A stretch of DNA of 64,000 bases, taken from Chelydra serpentina (Eukaryota; Chordata; Testudines; Chelydridae). Made by a program: the position numbers and the translations under genes. The notes beneath the pieces were generated by a model. It was not told the origin of the DNA and did not search any database. It saw nothing but the letters and a program-made list of their open reading frames with translations. This document shows positions 45,970 through 57,541 of the stretch, one piece after another (within the stretch, counting starts at the first letter, position 1; each line of letters starts with the position of its first letter). Location of the stretch: positions 9,176,001 to 9,240,000 of the forward strand of contig JBAIAC010000042.1 in the NCBI GenBank assembly GCA_037349315.1, written 5' to 3'.

Positions 45970-46575
45970 ATCTTTAAAAAGATTATTTAAAAATAATACC
46001 ATAAGAGACCCCAAACAACAATTCAAAGTTGAATTCTTTAACCAGGTGCTAGATTGTGCAATACAGTCAGTTGAAGAACGTTTCATGCAGCTCAAGGAAC
46101 ACAGCAGTATATTTGGGATGTTGTATGATATTCCAAAACTCCTCACTATAGCTGAAGAAGACCTACACCGGCAATGCAGGGAATTAGAGACAGTGTTGAC
46201 ACATGATGACATGCGTGATATTCATGCGAGTGATTTAGGTGATGAACTGAAAGCCCTTTCGAGATACATTTCAGCAGGGTGAACTCCAAAGGCTGTTCTG
46301 GAATATATGTGCACAAATAAGATGACCACCCTCTTTCCAAATGCTTTTGTTGCTCTGCGCAGACTTCTAACACTTCCTGTAACAGTTGCCGGTGGAGAAC
46401 ACAGCTTCTCCAAGCTGAAGTTAATAAAAACACATCTACGCTCCACAATGACACAGGAGAGGCTGGTCAGCCTTGCAACCATCTCAATAGAACATGAGCT
46501 GGCCCAGACTGTGGACCTTCAGGAAGCAGTTCAAATCTTTGCAACCAAGAAGGCACGGAAAGCACCACTTTGAAT
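45970..46575 (+). pseudogene. hAT-family transposase C-terminal remnant
   Basis: One reading frame, broken by a single in-frame TGA at about 46280, runs from about 45970 to the stop at 46573. The first part is helical (VEERFMQLKEHSSIFGML); the second contains LPVTVAGGEHSFSKLKLIKT and RLVSLATISIEHELA, the C-terminal dimerisation region of hAT transposases of the zinc-finger MYM/TTF type. The catalytic N-terminal region is missing. It is evidence that hAT transposases have existed in this genome, matching the many hAT insertions, but not that this copy moved them. Confidence 0.82.
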
Positions 46576-47629
46576 AATCAAACAGATTAAAATACCAGTG
46601 TTTACTATGCAGACAAGAAAAGTTAACTTTTAAAGGCCTGAACAGCAAATGTAAGTGTTACTTAAAATTTTTGAACAAGACATTTTAAGTTGTTAGTTCT
46701 CCTTTATTGGGGGTAGGTAGCAGAGCAGTACCATGAGAGGAGTAGAACAGGAAGAAGGCAGAATTGAGACCTTTCAAAGTTTTGGCCCAAGTGATAGCCC
46801 CATGGCTCTCCCATCAGCATAATTTCTCTTCCTGCCTGAGTAGCGGTAGCTATGTCAGCGGGAGAAGTGCTAGGGTAGATCAGTGTAACTTACGTCGCTC
46901 AGGGGAGTGGCTTTTCCGCACACCTGAGCAACTTAAGTTGTACCAAGCGCTATTGTGTACAAGCGCTATTGTGTACAAACCTGATGTGCTGAGGCAGGGA
47001 GGTTGGAATTCTTTGGGTACGAAGCACTTCTACTGATGGGCAAATAGTATGTTTACAAATGCAGGAGAGCTCTCTGGCTAGAAATTGGTAAGTGGAGACA
47101 TGAAGTGTTTGCCCCGAGGCAGCTAAGCAAGATCAGCAATTTACCTCTGCATGGGGCTGTCCTGGTCCAGTTAACCTCACAGTAAAACTAAAGTGACTTG
47201 TCTCCACTATGTTTATAAGTTAAATATCCTAAGTGACACTCTACTGAGAGGTGCCCCCAGAGGCTAGTGCCCCAGACACACTCTGGGGACATGGAATTTC
47301 TTCTGCTCCCCTCTGCACTTGTCCTGCCAGCACACTGCGTATGGCAGGAGCTCTCACCCTCCTGTGAATTTCCTTAGCGTGTCCAGCATCCCAGGGAGGC
47401 TGTAATGCTGCTGCAAATGGATACTGATGACTCCTGGTTCCTGGACTCTCACATGGTCACTCCTAAGAAGGACACAGTTCCTGCTATTACTGAGCTGCTG
47501 AGCAGAGATCTTTCTGCACAACTGCTCAGAAGCATGAGATGGAGACATACCTGGCCAGGGCGCTCTGCATGTCCTTAGGGAGAAGAGGTGGGGAAAAATG
47601 AATGATCTGCATCACAGTCACCCCATGGG
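46576..47629. other. Unassigned, with a decayed MITE around 46790-47040
   Basis: ccatcagcataatttctctt, tgtaacttacgtcgctcagg and tgagcaacttaagttg resemble internal parts of Harbinger-type MITEs, but ends are unclear. Confidence 0.4.
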
Positions 47630-48245
47630 CCTCACCAAGGGCATCAGAGCCTTCCCAAAAGTGGGGGGCCAGGGGCCCCTGCCCCTCCTCTTCCCCCCAA
47701 GGCCCCACCCCTGGCCAAGCCGGAAGCCAGAGCAAGGCAGGGGAGTCCGCATCCCCCCTGTCTGGGGTGCTGAAAGCATCCCCTTGCCGTGTGTCTGCCC
47801 CCCATATCCCCCTGCCCAGGACATGTGGAGGGACCGTTCCCCACAACTGCCCGCGTGGCTCTTACCGTGCCCAGGCTGAAGCTCCAAGGCCCCTCTCCGG
47901 CCGAAGTCGGGTTGGGGAGAGCCATGCGGGCAGCTGTGGGGAGCTGGCGTGAAGTCACGGACCCTCTACCTCCAAATGCCCTGGGCCAGGCGGTGAGCTC
48001 GGGGGGCAGGGACACAAGCCAGGGGCTGCTCTCTCCCCCCCACCTCCCCGGACCGCAGGCAGGTGGAGGGTCTGTGTGGCTCCTACAACTGCCCACATTC
48101 CTTGGCCCAGCCAGGCTCCACGCTGGCCTGACCACGGGGTGGGGCCTCATCAGGAAGAGGAAGGGAAGGGGGCTCGATCTACCCTGGCAAAAAGTGGAAG
48201 GGCCTTGGCCTCCTGACCCGCCCTGGTTCCGGCACCCCTGGGCCT
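47630..48245. repeat. GC-rich repeat, possibly a hAT element
   Basis: The segment ends with ggttccggcacccctgg, which resembles a hAT terminus, and contains repeated phrases such as gtcccc/gcacaactgcccgc. Frames up to 325 codons on either strand lack family motifs and I treat them as spurious. Confidence 0.45.
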
Positions 48246-48339
48246 CACCATATTCACTCTGCAGGCAGCCTGAGCTAAGTTTTAACCAGCCAGATGTCAC
48301 CTCCCTCCAGCACGAGGGCATCTTACATTGGGGAAGGCA

Positions 48340-49095
48340 CAGAGGTGGATTTACAATAAAACACAGGGTGCTCTGGCACAGGGTCCCCACAACGACAGGG
48401 GGCCCCAGGGCTGGGCAGCTGCGGGGGCAGAAGCTTGGTCCTGCCGGCTCCTGGGGCTCCTGCTGCAGGCTCCGCACCCACTGGCAGCCAAGCTCCCTCC
48501 TCCCCCGCCCCCTTCCCCGAGCGCGCCGTGTTCCCGCCCCTCCCTCTCCCTCTCCCTCTCTGCTCCCGCCCCCGAACAGCTGTTTGCCAGTGCTCAGGTT
48601 GCTCCGGGAGGAAGGGGGAGGAGCGGGGCCGCAGCGCGCTCGGGGGAGAAGGCGGAGAAGAGGCGGGGGTGGGGCCTTGGGGAAGGGGGTGGAATCGGGG
48701 CAGGGTGAAGCAAAGGCGGGGCCCCTGCACTCCCCCTACACATACCCCCCCAACCCCCTACAGTGAGCCGCTCAGGCTCTTATCCAAAGCGCTTTACAAT
48801 AGTTAGCTAACAATACAAACAATATTTGGAAAGATCATTAAGTGGTCCACCGAGACCCTCAGCGATTTTCAAGTGGTCTGTGGAAAAATAAGTTAGATAC
48901 AAAAACAATCAAGGGACCCCACTTTATTTTCATTTACTTGCTATTAGTTATAGGAGAAGGATGAAGAAAAAAAGAATGAAAAACGGAGGCAGGGGGAGAT
49001 CAGAGAGAATGTTCTTTTTCTTGGCTGAGTCCCAAGGAGGGCCCCCCCAAAATGAAGCTGAGCACAGGGCCCCTCTAACTCTAAATCCGCCACTG
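48340..49095. mobile_element. hAT-type non-autonomous element, second copy
   Basis: Shares ends (cagaggtggatttac, taaatccgccactg) and the internal acaatatttggaa block with 18293-19439, but is about 390 bp shorter. Target duplication is unclear (5 of 8). Confidence 0.78.
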
Positions 49096-49238
49096 GGAGG
49101 GAGAATTCATTTTAATCCAGTACATGCTATTGGGGTGGATTTTTGATGCCAGCTGACACTTCTTTGTCCCTGTGACCAGCTGCTGCAGAGAGGAACTTTA
49201 CTGGGGGGAGTTTGGTTATGTTTCTCGTTTCCCATAGT

Positions 49239-49678
49239 CATAGGCACCAACTTCCACTGTTCCCGGTGGGTGCTTGACCCCACCCCCGTGCTGGCGCCGC
49301 CCCTACACCCCCCTCACCCTGCCCCCATTCCACCCCTTCCCCAAAGTCTCCGCCCCCTTCCCGCCCCATTCCACCCTCTTCCCCCAAGTCCCCACCCCTG
49401 CCCCCGTCTCTTCTCCGCCTTCTCCCCTGAGCGCGCCGCGTCTCCGCTCGTCCCCCCTCCCTCCTGGAAAGTCCTAAGCGCCGCCAAACAGCTGTTTGGC
49501 TGCGGGAAACACTGGGAGATAGGTGGAGGAGTTGGGACGCGGCGCACTCTGGGGTGGGGAGGAGGTGAAGTGGGGCGGGGGGTGAAGGGAGCTTGGCTGC
49601 CGGTGGGTGCAGAGTACCCACTAATTTTTCCCCATGGGTGTTCCAGCCACCGGAGCACCCACGGAGTTGGCACCTATG
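49239..49678. mobile_element. hAT-type element, 440 bp, CATAGGCGCCGAC family
   Basis: CATAGGCACCAAC and GTTGGCACCTATG are nearly perfect inverted ends; the 8-bp duplication cccatagt is exact (49231-49238, 49679-49686). Confidence 0.9.
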
Positions 49679-49689
49679 CCCATAGTCTC

Positions 49690-50733
49690 TCCAGAGTCTC
49701 CCTCTCCGAGTCCTCCTCCTCTCTGCAGAAGCAGCTGTTCCTTCTCTCTCAGGAGCCTCATGCACTTTTTGAAACTCACACTCCGACATCTGTCTGTCTG
49801 TCTCCATCTCTCTCTCTTTGTCCTTTTGGGAACAGAAACAAGAAGGATGAGAGAGAATCCCAGTGGGATGGTCCCATCCCCATTCCAGTCTCATTTCAGG
49901 GCAGGAGATTTGTGTATCTAACCGGTATAGACAGAACGTCACATGCTAAAGGTCAGATTCTGCCCTCCATTACCCAGGTGCTGCCCCTTGCAGCCAATAG
50001 AGCAAGTTCCTGCGGGGTCACTGTCTGTAATCCCAGCTTTGTTCCCCAGTATGGAGGCAGAGGCCAGGCCTTTAGCCTTTGCCATGTAAGTGGCTGCAGA
50101 GGGGATTTCCTGGGCCTGCAGACACAGGAACGTGAAAGGCTGGAGCTGCGCTGAGGCAGAGTGGGGTCATTTGCATGGGTTTGGCATCCCCGGGTCAGCC
50201 AAGTGAATTAACAATCTGGGGCTGGGGGACTAAACTCAGCTCTGGGGTGGGGAGTGCAGCTCCCCCTGAATCCTAGGGCTAATGGGGGTCCCCATGCCAA
50301 GAGGGAATAGGGCCCTGTGCTGAGGATAGTGTAGGCAGAGGATGAGGGGCTCCTTATTCCACCCTGCCTATTCACAGCCTCTCTGTCCACTCCCTGCAGC
50401 CCCTTGCCAAGCGACTCACCCTGGTCCTGCCTATTTGCTGAGTGTGAAAGCAGTGCAAGTTACACAGTTTTGTCACTTACTGGGCCATGCACTTTACACC
50501 CCGTCATAGCCCAGCTGCATTTGGCCCAGAGGGAGTCACAGATGCTTGTGCCAGGTTCATTTGGCCATGTATATTTTGAAAGGCTAATCAATGCAATGTA
50601 GCCAGCGTGGCCCAATCCAAGTGCTCAGCATCAGCAGCCAGGCCCCTTAAATCATGACAATGGCTCACAGGTCATGAGATTTGGAAAACATCTAAATCAC
50701 AGTAATTTTGAGGTGCCTGGTATTTGCCGTCTA
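49690..50733. other. Unassigned sequence
   Basis: A pyrimidine-rich stretch at 49687-49830 (tctgtctgtctgtctccatc) precedes neutral DNA. I found no exon with matching frame and borders. Confidence 0.4.
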
Positions 50734-52320
50734 GGGCCTTGTCTACACTGGCAGATTTACATCACTGGCAGTTACAGCGCTACTCAGAGAGTGCTGCAGG
50801 GAAACCGCTGTTGTGTGTTCACACTGTCAGCTGCCTGCGCAATAACGTGAACACACTTGCGGGACTTGCTCGGCATTCGGAGCGGTGCACTCTGGGCAGC
50901 TAAACCACAAAGCATCTCTTCCTCTTCTGCCGCTAAGTGTTGTGGGAACGTGGAGGGGGTCCTGTCCCAATGCCCCGTGATGCATTGCTTCGCATCCCGG
51001 CAATCCCTGTGCTTCCGTTCGCATTTGGTTCCATCTTTCAATGGTTTGTGTACTGCATGCTCTGCCTCTTTGGTCTGCAGGAATGGATCCCAAACTGTTG
51101 AAGAATATGCTGATAGCTCTCACTAACACGTCACAAGTTGCAGTCGAGTTATTCCTTAAACTACAGAGTCAAGAGGAGATTGACATTGATCTTGCCACGT
51201 GTAGTAGCTACAACACGAAATTGCTTGTGGCATTCACGGAGGTGCTGACCACAGTGGAATGCCGCTTTTGGGCTCAGGAAACAAGCACTGAGTGTGGGAT
51301 CGCATTGTGATGCACGTCTGGGATGATGAGCAGTAGTTGCAGAACTTATGGATGAGGAAAGCCACTCTCATGGGACTGTGTGATGAGCTCGCCCCAGCCC
51401 TGCGGTGCAAGGACACAAGAATGAGAGCTGCCCTGCCGTTGGAGGAGCATGTGGCGATTGCAGTGTGGAAGATGGCTACTCCAGACTGCTACCGATTGGT
51501 CGCTAACCAGTTTGGAGGGGGAAAGTCGACCATTGGAGTTGTGTTGATGGAAGTGTGCGGGGCCATTAATTGCATCCTGCTCTGAAAGACCGTGACTCTG
51601 GGCAGAGTGCGTGAGATTGTGGACGGCTTTGCACAAATGGGCTTCCCTAACTGCGGAGGGGCGATAGATGGCATACATATTCCAATTCTGGCACCAGACC
51701 ACCTAGCCACAGAGTACATTAATAGGAAGGGGTATTTTTCAATGGTTGGTGCATGTGGATCACCGTGGGCATTTCACAAACATTAACACAGGCTGTTCTG
51801 GAAAGGTGCATCTTTTGGAACACTGGCCTATTCAGGAAGAATTTCTTCCTGGACCAGAAGATCACCGTAGGGGAAGTCGAAATGCCCATTGTGATCCTGG
51901 GAGACTCTGCCTACCCCTTATTGCTGTAGCTTATGACACCATACATGGGGAACCTTGACAGCAACCAAGAGAGGTTCAACAACAGACTGAGCAAGTGCAG
52001 AATAACTGTTGAGTGTGCTTTTGGCCATTTAAAGGCCCGCTGGTGCTGTCTATATGGGAGGTTGGACCTGGCTGATGACAATATTCCTATGTTTATAGCA
52101 GCATGCTGTACTCTCCATAATATTTGTGAAGGGAAGGATGAAAGATCCACTCAGGGCTTGACCATTGAGGCTCAGCGCCTGGAGGCTCAATTTGAACAGC
52201 CAGATACCAGGGCTATTAGAGCTATAGCCCTGGGCGCGGCCATAAGTATCAGGGATGCCTTGAGGCAGCAATTTGAAGCTGAAAGCCAGTACTATTTGTT
52301 GCTATGATCAGGAGTGCAGT
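50734..52320 (+). mobile_element. PIF/Harbinger element, left end and transposase; right end not found
   Basis: Starts GGGCCTTGTCTACACTGGC after cta. No inverted right end was seen up to 56 kb, so the element is truncated or disrupted by the retroviral sequence that follows. It shares its terminal motif with the short MITEs of this window. Confidence 0.7.
51083..52307 (+). pseudogene. PIF/Harbinger (HARBI1-like, DDE_Tnp_4) transposase, broken
   Basis: From the ATG at 51083 the protein is spread over three frames by at least two frameshifts and has in-frame stops near 51585 and 51927. The three DDE catalytic residues are all still encoded: the D of GGAIDGIHIPI (codon 51667), the D of LGDSAYP (51903) and the E of ITVECAFGHLKARW (52011), followed by the conserved CCTLHNICE. 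Harbinger transposases cut and paste DNA at TWA targets, usually with a separate Myb-like partner protein, which is not visible here. Confidence 0.85.
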
Positions 52321-52370
52321 GCTTGTAATGCTAGGAGGTGACTGTGACGTTCTCCTGGTGTTGGTAAAGC

Positions 52371-52388
52371 ATGTGTGTGTGTGTGTGT
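52371..52388 (+). repeat. (TG)n microsatellite
   Basis: Nine TG units shortly after the Harbinger transposase stop. Confidence 0.9.
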
Positions 52389-52559
52389 AAGAACAAGATG
52401 TAATATTGTATTGATTAATGGACATTGGATTCAACCCATGGTGCCTTACGTTAATCACTGTTTCTGTAATGTAACCGCTATTGTTAGTTGTGATATTAAG
52501 TTTACTGGGCCTATATGGACTGTACAACATTTAAAAGCCTAGCCTGAGGGCTACAAGGA

Positions 52560-52940
52560 GGTTTCCCCCATTTCACTGGGAATGGGTCTCACTGCCATTA
52601 AGGGACTATTAACTCATCCCTCCTTACAAACGGAGCTGCAGAAGCTCCAAACTTTGGGGGAGAATGGCAAACTCGAGATTCAACACCACACCCAGGAGAT
52701 CTCTAGGCTAGCAACTAAAGTTAAAAACACAGGCCATCACTCCTGATGGGAGACTTTGCTTGGGTGAAGCCCCAGTGCAACAGGTCTTTTAAATATCATG
52801 CTTCTCCCCATTGTGGTGATCATCAGTTTTCAAATTATACTAGCAATTGGTTTGGTTCTATTGGTTTGCTGGATCCAGCGACTGATGCGGCTGTTGCAAT
52901 GCACTGAAGATCAGACCCAGTACCACAGAGTAAGGAAGTG
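52560..52940 (+). pseudogene. Endogenous retrovirus envelope TM-subunit remnant
   Basis: One plus frame with two stop codons encodes a helical region, a short tryptophan-containing juxtamembrane part, a strongly hydrophobic segment at about 52800-52870 and a short basic tail ending at a stop near 52940. This order, followed within 40 bp by a polypurine run (52973-52983), is that of the C-terminus of a retroviral transmembrane envelope subunit before a 3' LTR. The surface subunit and fusion region are not present. The copy is old and broken. Confidence 0.6.
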
Positions 52941-52983
52941 ATGGGGATACTCGCTCAGCACAAGCACCCCATCAAGGGGGGGA

Positions 52984-54110
52984 CTTATTACCTAGCAGCT
53001 CTGTGTTCTTGGGGAACCAGGGCACAGTACCCAGCATGTCTGACTCACAAAAGACCTTCCCCTGCCCCTCAGCCTCTGCTTGAACCAAATCTGCATCAGA
53101 ACAAAGACTTACAAAAAGCTATGAAAAGGCAGTGGGAGACACACCTAAACCCCTGGGACAAGGGTGACAGGATTAAGGAAACTGCCCTAGCCTCATTTGC
53201 ATCAAAGATGGGACAAGGAGGCATCTCCATTAGCATACAGAATGGAGAACAGAGATTCCAAGGCAAGAACCGCATGGAACTATGGGATCAGAAAAGCAGG
53301 GAAGCACTGCATGATGGGAGATCTCTGCTCCACATGTTAATGAACCCACGCCTGGACACACCCAGCTCAGTAGTTATCAGACCAATTCTAGTAATAAATC
53401 CTTTATTGGTATCCAAAATAGTGAAGCTCCCTAATTGCACTATGAGCGCCCTTCAAGGAACACCGCCCAAAGCGAGGAATGATCAGCTCCCATAGTCTAG
53501 CCTGAACAAAACAACTTTGGTATACTCTCTTGTTTACACATAAAGAAATCTAGTGTTCTCCCTTGAACCATTGTTGTTTCTGTACAAAAACCCTTACCTA
53601 TGCTCAAGTAAGTGTTCTGATGCCTGGATCCAAAATCTGCATCAGTTCCAATGGGACTTCATCTTCTCCTGATGATGCTGGGGGCTCTGTCTGTCTCCAG
53701 CACTCAGCTACCACCACCACCTGGGACCCCCGATCGATTCAAGCTTCACGGAGTGGTGAGAACCCAGCGCTCTCTCTCGGTATAGCCTTCTCACCCTGAC
53801 TTGTGTGATCAGTTATAGTTTTGTAAACCTGACTTTTATAATCAAATTTAAGTTAGATTTAATATTATAACTATTTTGTTTGTTTGGCTCCCCTATGGTT
53901 ATTACCTGGCAATTATTAACTTTCATGATTAAGCTGGTTGCTTCTCTCTCTCTCTCTCTTTCCCCCTTGTGGGTTTTTTTTGTTTTTTTTTTTGGTTTCT
54001 TCATTCGCTCTGCAGCAACGTTCCTCATACCTAAGCTAAAGGATCCCTGCAGTGCCCCAAAATCCTGTGGGGTTTGCTCATCAAGTGGGTTACTACCAGA
54101 ATAATTGTAA
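52984..54110 (+). mobile_element. Putative 3' LTR of the retroviral remnant
   Basis: Follows the polypurine run. It contains aataaatcctttatt near 53392 and ends in a region with a (CT)n run. The 185-codon frame at 52938 lies across the LTR and is not a gene. LTR borders were not proven. Confidence 0.45.
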
Positions 54111-54671
54111 TGTGAAAGTGGGGATAGGGATGTGCTGAACCTGGGACATATGAGGGTGGCAGCTTGTAAGTGCTGTTCAACCCAGCCTGCTCAGGCACGC
54201 TCTATTCTGGTGCGGTGCATGTGGTAAATGAGGGTGACAGCTTGGAGGTGCTGCTCGACCCAGCCTACAGAGTCCACAGACAGCTTGGGTCAGCTTGGGA
54301 GTGCTGATTAACCTGGTCCTCTCAGACGTGTTCTGTTAATGTGTGTGCGTGTGTTTGTCTGATTCTGGGGCTAGAAGAACCCAGCCCTAGGGAACCTAGG
54401 TCTTGCAGGATAGCTCCATTGGGAGGGAAATTGCAGGAGGGAGAAGTAGAATGCCGTATGAGAACACAAGTAACACAAGCAGTACATTGATAGAAGTACA
54501 GAAACCCCCGCCCCCGAAGAGTATCCCTAATAAATGAGGGTACCCCAAAGTAATGGGCAAAGCTGGTAACACTAGATTGGAGCTGTGACTGCACAGCCTC
54601 CTCTTCCCACAGACCCAGCAGATCCACCACCTCCAGTGTACTCCAGGCAGGAGTGCGCTTGCTGCAGGGAG
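53924..54671 (+). repeat. Duplicated leader-like block, copy 1
   Basis: Begins ttaactttcatgattaagctgg, includes a (CT)n run and ~55-65-bp subrepeats of the form atatgagggtggcagcttg...gacccagc, and ends near ccagcagatccaccacctcc. About 90 percent alike by eye to 55290-56288. Confidence 0.75.
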
Positions 54672-55289
54672 TCAGATCACTCAAATAACCATCCATCTTC
54701 TATGGAGTTAGTGAGTATTTAGATATAATGCATTAGGTTTTTCTGTTGTTTTAGCTTGGGAAATTCGCTATGCTGGAGGGAATGTGTATTCCTGTTTTTG
54801 TTGCATTTTTCTGTAACTTGGAGGTTTTGCCTGGCGGGGATCCCTCTGAGTTAGGAAATTGAGTACTCTGTTAAATATATACCATCCTGATTTTACAGAG
54901 ATGATTTTTACCTTTCTTGTTTTAATAAAATGCTTCTTTTAAGAATCTGACTGTTTTCCATTGTTCTAAGACCCCGGGGGTGGGTTTTTGATCACCGTGT
55001 AACCAATTGGTTAGGAGATTATTCTCAAGCCTCCCAGGAAAGGGGGTATATGGGTTTGAGGGGATATCGGGGGGAAGGGGAACTCCAAGTGGTCCTTTCC
55101 CCTGGTTCCTGTTTCAATCACTTGGTGGTGGCAGCATACCTAATCCAATGTACAAGGGAACATTTGTGCATTGGGAAGTTTTTAACCTAAGCTGGTAAAA
55201 ATAAGCTTAGGGGGTGTTTCATGCGGGTCCCCACGTCTGTACCCTAGAGTTCAGAGTGGGGAGGGAACCTTGACAATCTGACAGTACAT
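54672..55289 (+). other. LTR-like spacer between the two leader blocks
   Basis: Contains ttaataaaatgcttctttta (about 54920) and ends tcagagtggggagggaacct plus tgaca near 55272, which resemble turtle LTR features. Possibly a second LTR of a rearranged provirus. Confidence 0.45.
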
Positions 55290-56288
55290 AACTTTCATGA
55301 TTAAGCTGGTTGCCTCTCTCTCTCTCTCTCGCCCTCGTGGGTTTTTTTTGTTTGTTTCCTCATTTCGCTCTGCAGCAATGCTCCTCGTACCTAAGCTAAA
55401 AGATCCCTGCAGTGCCCAAAAATCCCATGGGGTTGGCTCATCAAGTGGGTTACTACCAGAACAATTGTAACGTGAAAGTGGGGATCGGGACATGCTGAAC
55501 CTGGGACATATGAGGGTGGCAGCTTGCAAGTGCTGTTCGACCCAGTCTGTTGAGTCCAAGGGCATATGAGGGTGGCAGATTGAAAGTGCTGCTTGACCCA
55601 GCTTGCTCAGGCATACTCTATTCTGGTGTGGTGCATGTGGTATATGAGGGTGACAGCTTGGAAATGCTGCTCGACCCAGCCTACTGACTCCAGGGACATA
55701 TAATGGGTCAGCTTGGGAGTGCTGATTAACCCGGTCCTCTCAGATGTGTTCTGTTAATGTGTGTGTGTGTTTGTCTGATTCTGGGGCTGGAAGAACCCAG
55801 CCCTAGGGAACCTAGGTCCTGCAGGATAGCTCCATTGGGACGGAACTTGCAGCAGGGAGAAGTAAAGTGCCGTATGAGAACACAAGTGACACAAGCAGTA
55901 CATTCGACAAAGGGTTCTGTGGCACCTTATAGACTAACAGAGGTATTGGAGCATAAGCTTTCGTGGGTGAACACAAGCATCCGACGAAGTGGGTATTCAC
56001 CCACGAAAGCTTATGCTCCAATACCTCTGTTAGTCTATAAGGTGCCACAGGACCCTTTGTCACTTCTACAGATCCAGATTAACACGGCTACCCCTCTGAT
56101 ACAAGCAGTACATTGATAGAAGTACAGAAACCCCCGCCCCTGAAGAGTAACCCTAATAAATGAGGATACCCCAAAGTAATGGGCAAAGCTGGTAACACTG
56201 GATTGGAGCTGTGACTGCACAGCCTCCTCTTCCCACAGACCCAGCAGATCCACCACCTCCAGGCAGAAGTGCGTTTGCTGCAGGGAGT
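55290..56288 (+). repeat. Duplicated leader-like block, copy 2, with Penelope insertion
   Basis: Copy of 53924-54671 with one extra subrepeat near 55560-55620 and a 196-bp Penelope hairpin at 55905-56100. The first copy supplies the empty site. Confidence 0.75.
55905..56100. mobile_element. Penelope terminal hairpin, 196 bp, with known empty site
   Basis: Inverted arms around tcgacaaagggtt and tgtgttcacc form a hairpin of Penelope 3'-terminal sequence. The 14-bp target acaagcagtacatt is duplicated exactly at 55891-55904 and 56101-56114, and occurs once at 54475-54488 in the uninterrupted paralogous block. Confidence 0.93.
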
Positions 56289-56492
56289 TGGCGTGGTCAG
56301 CTGGGAAGATGCCATGTGAGCACTCCATGCTGAACAAACAGGAAGAGCAATTTCAAAAATTCCTGGGCCTTTAAAAGTGTAGGGGTGCATACCTGTGTAC
56401 CTGGCTGCAGGGCAGAGGAGTTCAACCTGGTGACCAGAGTGGTCATGATGGGCATTGTGGGACACCTCCTGGAAGCCATTTAGGGTGACATA

Positions 56493-57003
56493 ACCGGACA
56501 GTCCCTACGTAAAAGAATAAATGGACACAAATCGGACATCAGGAATGGTAACATACAAAAGCCAGTGGGAGAACATTTCAATCTTCCTGGACATTCTATA
56601 ACAGATTTGAAAGTAGCCATACTTGAACAAAAAAACTTCAGAAACAGACTTCAAAGAGAAACAGCAGAACTAAAATTCATTTGCAAATTTAACACCATTA
56701 ATTTGGGCTTGAATAGGGACTGCGAGTGGCTGGCTCATTACAGAAACAGCTTTGCCTCTCCTGGAATTGACACCTCCTCATCTATTGTTGGGAGTGGACT
56801 ACATCCACCCTGATCGAATTGGCACTGTCAACACTGGTTCTCCAGTAGTGATGTATCTCCCTTTTCTTCATGTGTCAGTATATTTATGTCTGCATCTGTA
56901 ATTTTTCACTCCATGCATCTGAAGAAGTGGGATTTTTACACACGAAAGTTTATGCTCAAATAAATCTGTTAGTCTTGAAGGTGCCAACGGACTCCTTGTT
57001 GTT
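56493..57003 (+). mobile_element. Penelope-like element 3' fragment with partial GIY-YIG domain
   Basis: 5'-truncated inside the GIY-YIG domain: the frame from 56493 reads TGQSLRKRINGHKSDIRN and GEHFNLPGHSITDLK and closes at 56813, followed by a 3' UTR ending in the tgttagtcttgaaggtgcc terminus. Confidence 0.85.
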
Positions 57004-57044
57004 TTTATAACAACACAGTGTCTACTCTGACAATTTTGTCTCTC

Positions 57045-57262
57045 TAATTACGTTGACCTAGGTGCTATGCCTCTCGTCAAGGTGGTTTTATTATCTTGGT
57101 GTAGCAGGAGAGTTAAATCAGTGGGAGGAGCATTGCAGTGTGTACACCTCCATAGTTAGGTCAACATAATCTGCCTTATGTCGACTGAACTTTGTAGTAT
57201 AGGCAAGGCTTTAGTCCTGCCTCGGAACAGGGGACTGGGCTAGATGACCTCTCAAGGTTAAG
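57045..57262. mobile_element. Truncated Harbinger MITE and CR1 tail fragment
   Basis: ccatagttaggtcaacataa and the end gtagtataggcaaggc match the right half of the 34233-34740 MITE. From 57213 a short CR1 3' tail follows (ggctagatgacctctcaagg). Confidence 0.6.
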
Positions 57263-57541
57263 TGGCCTGTTAACACTTCACCAGTCACAGGGGCATTAGT
57301 GAGTTACAGACTGTTGTCTCTTACAACTCTGGGTAAAGGAAGTGGGACCAAGGACTCTGGTCCTTTCGCTATCTGATTCCACCGGGGTACTTCAGAAGCC
57401 AGGAAAGTTCCCCACAATAGCGGGACCATTCCCCCATTTACATAATTGACATCGCAAATAGGATCCTATCCATAGGATCCGCCCCATTGGTTTACTGGTT
57501 GAATTCTGATAGTACTGTCCAGGTCTGGTTGAGAAAATTCA

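Noticed and set aside
47602..48766. Frames of 325 and 277 codons on opposite strands
   Set aside because: Composition-driven in GC-rich repeat DNA, no domain motifs, and they run across a hAT end at 48340.
49687..50154. Possible first exon of a neighbouring gene
   Set aside because: Pyrimidine-rich stretch and a donor-like GT exist but there is no matched frame, start context or family similarity.
52938..53495. 185-codon frame after the envelope remnant
   Set aside because: Falls across the polypurine run and LTR-like sequence; no motifs.
53563..53799. 78-codon frame near the LTR-like sequence
   Set aside because: No motif and located where an LTR is expected.
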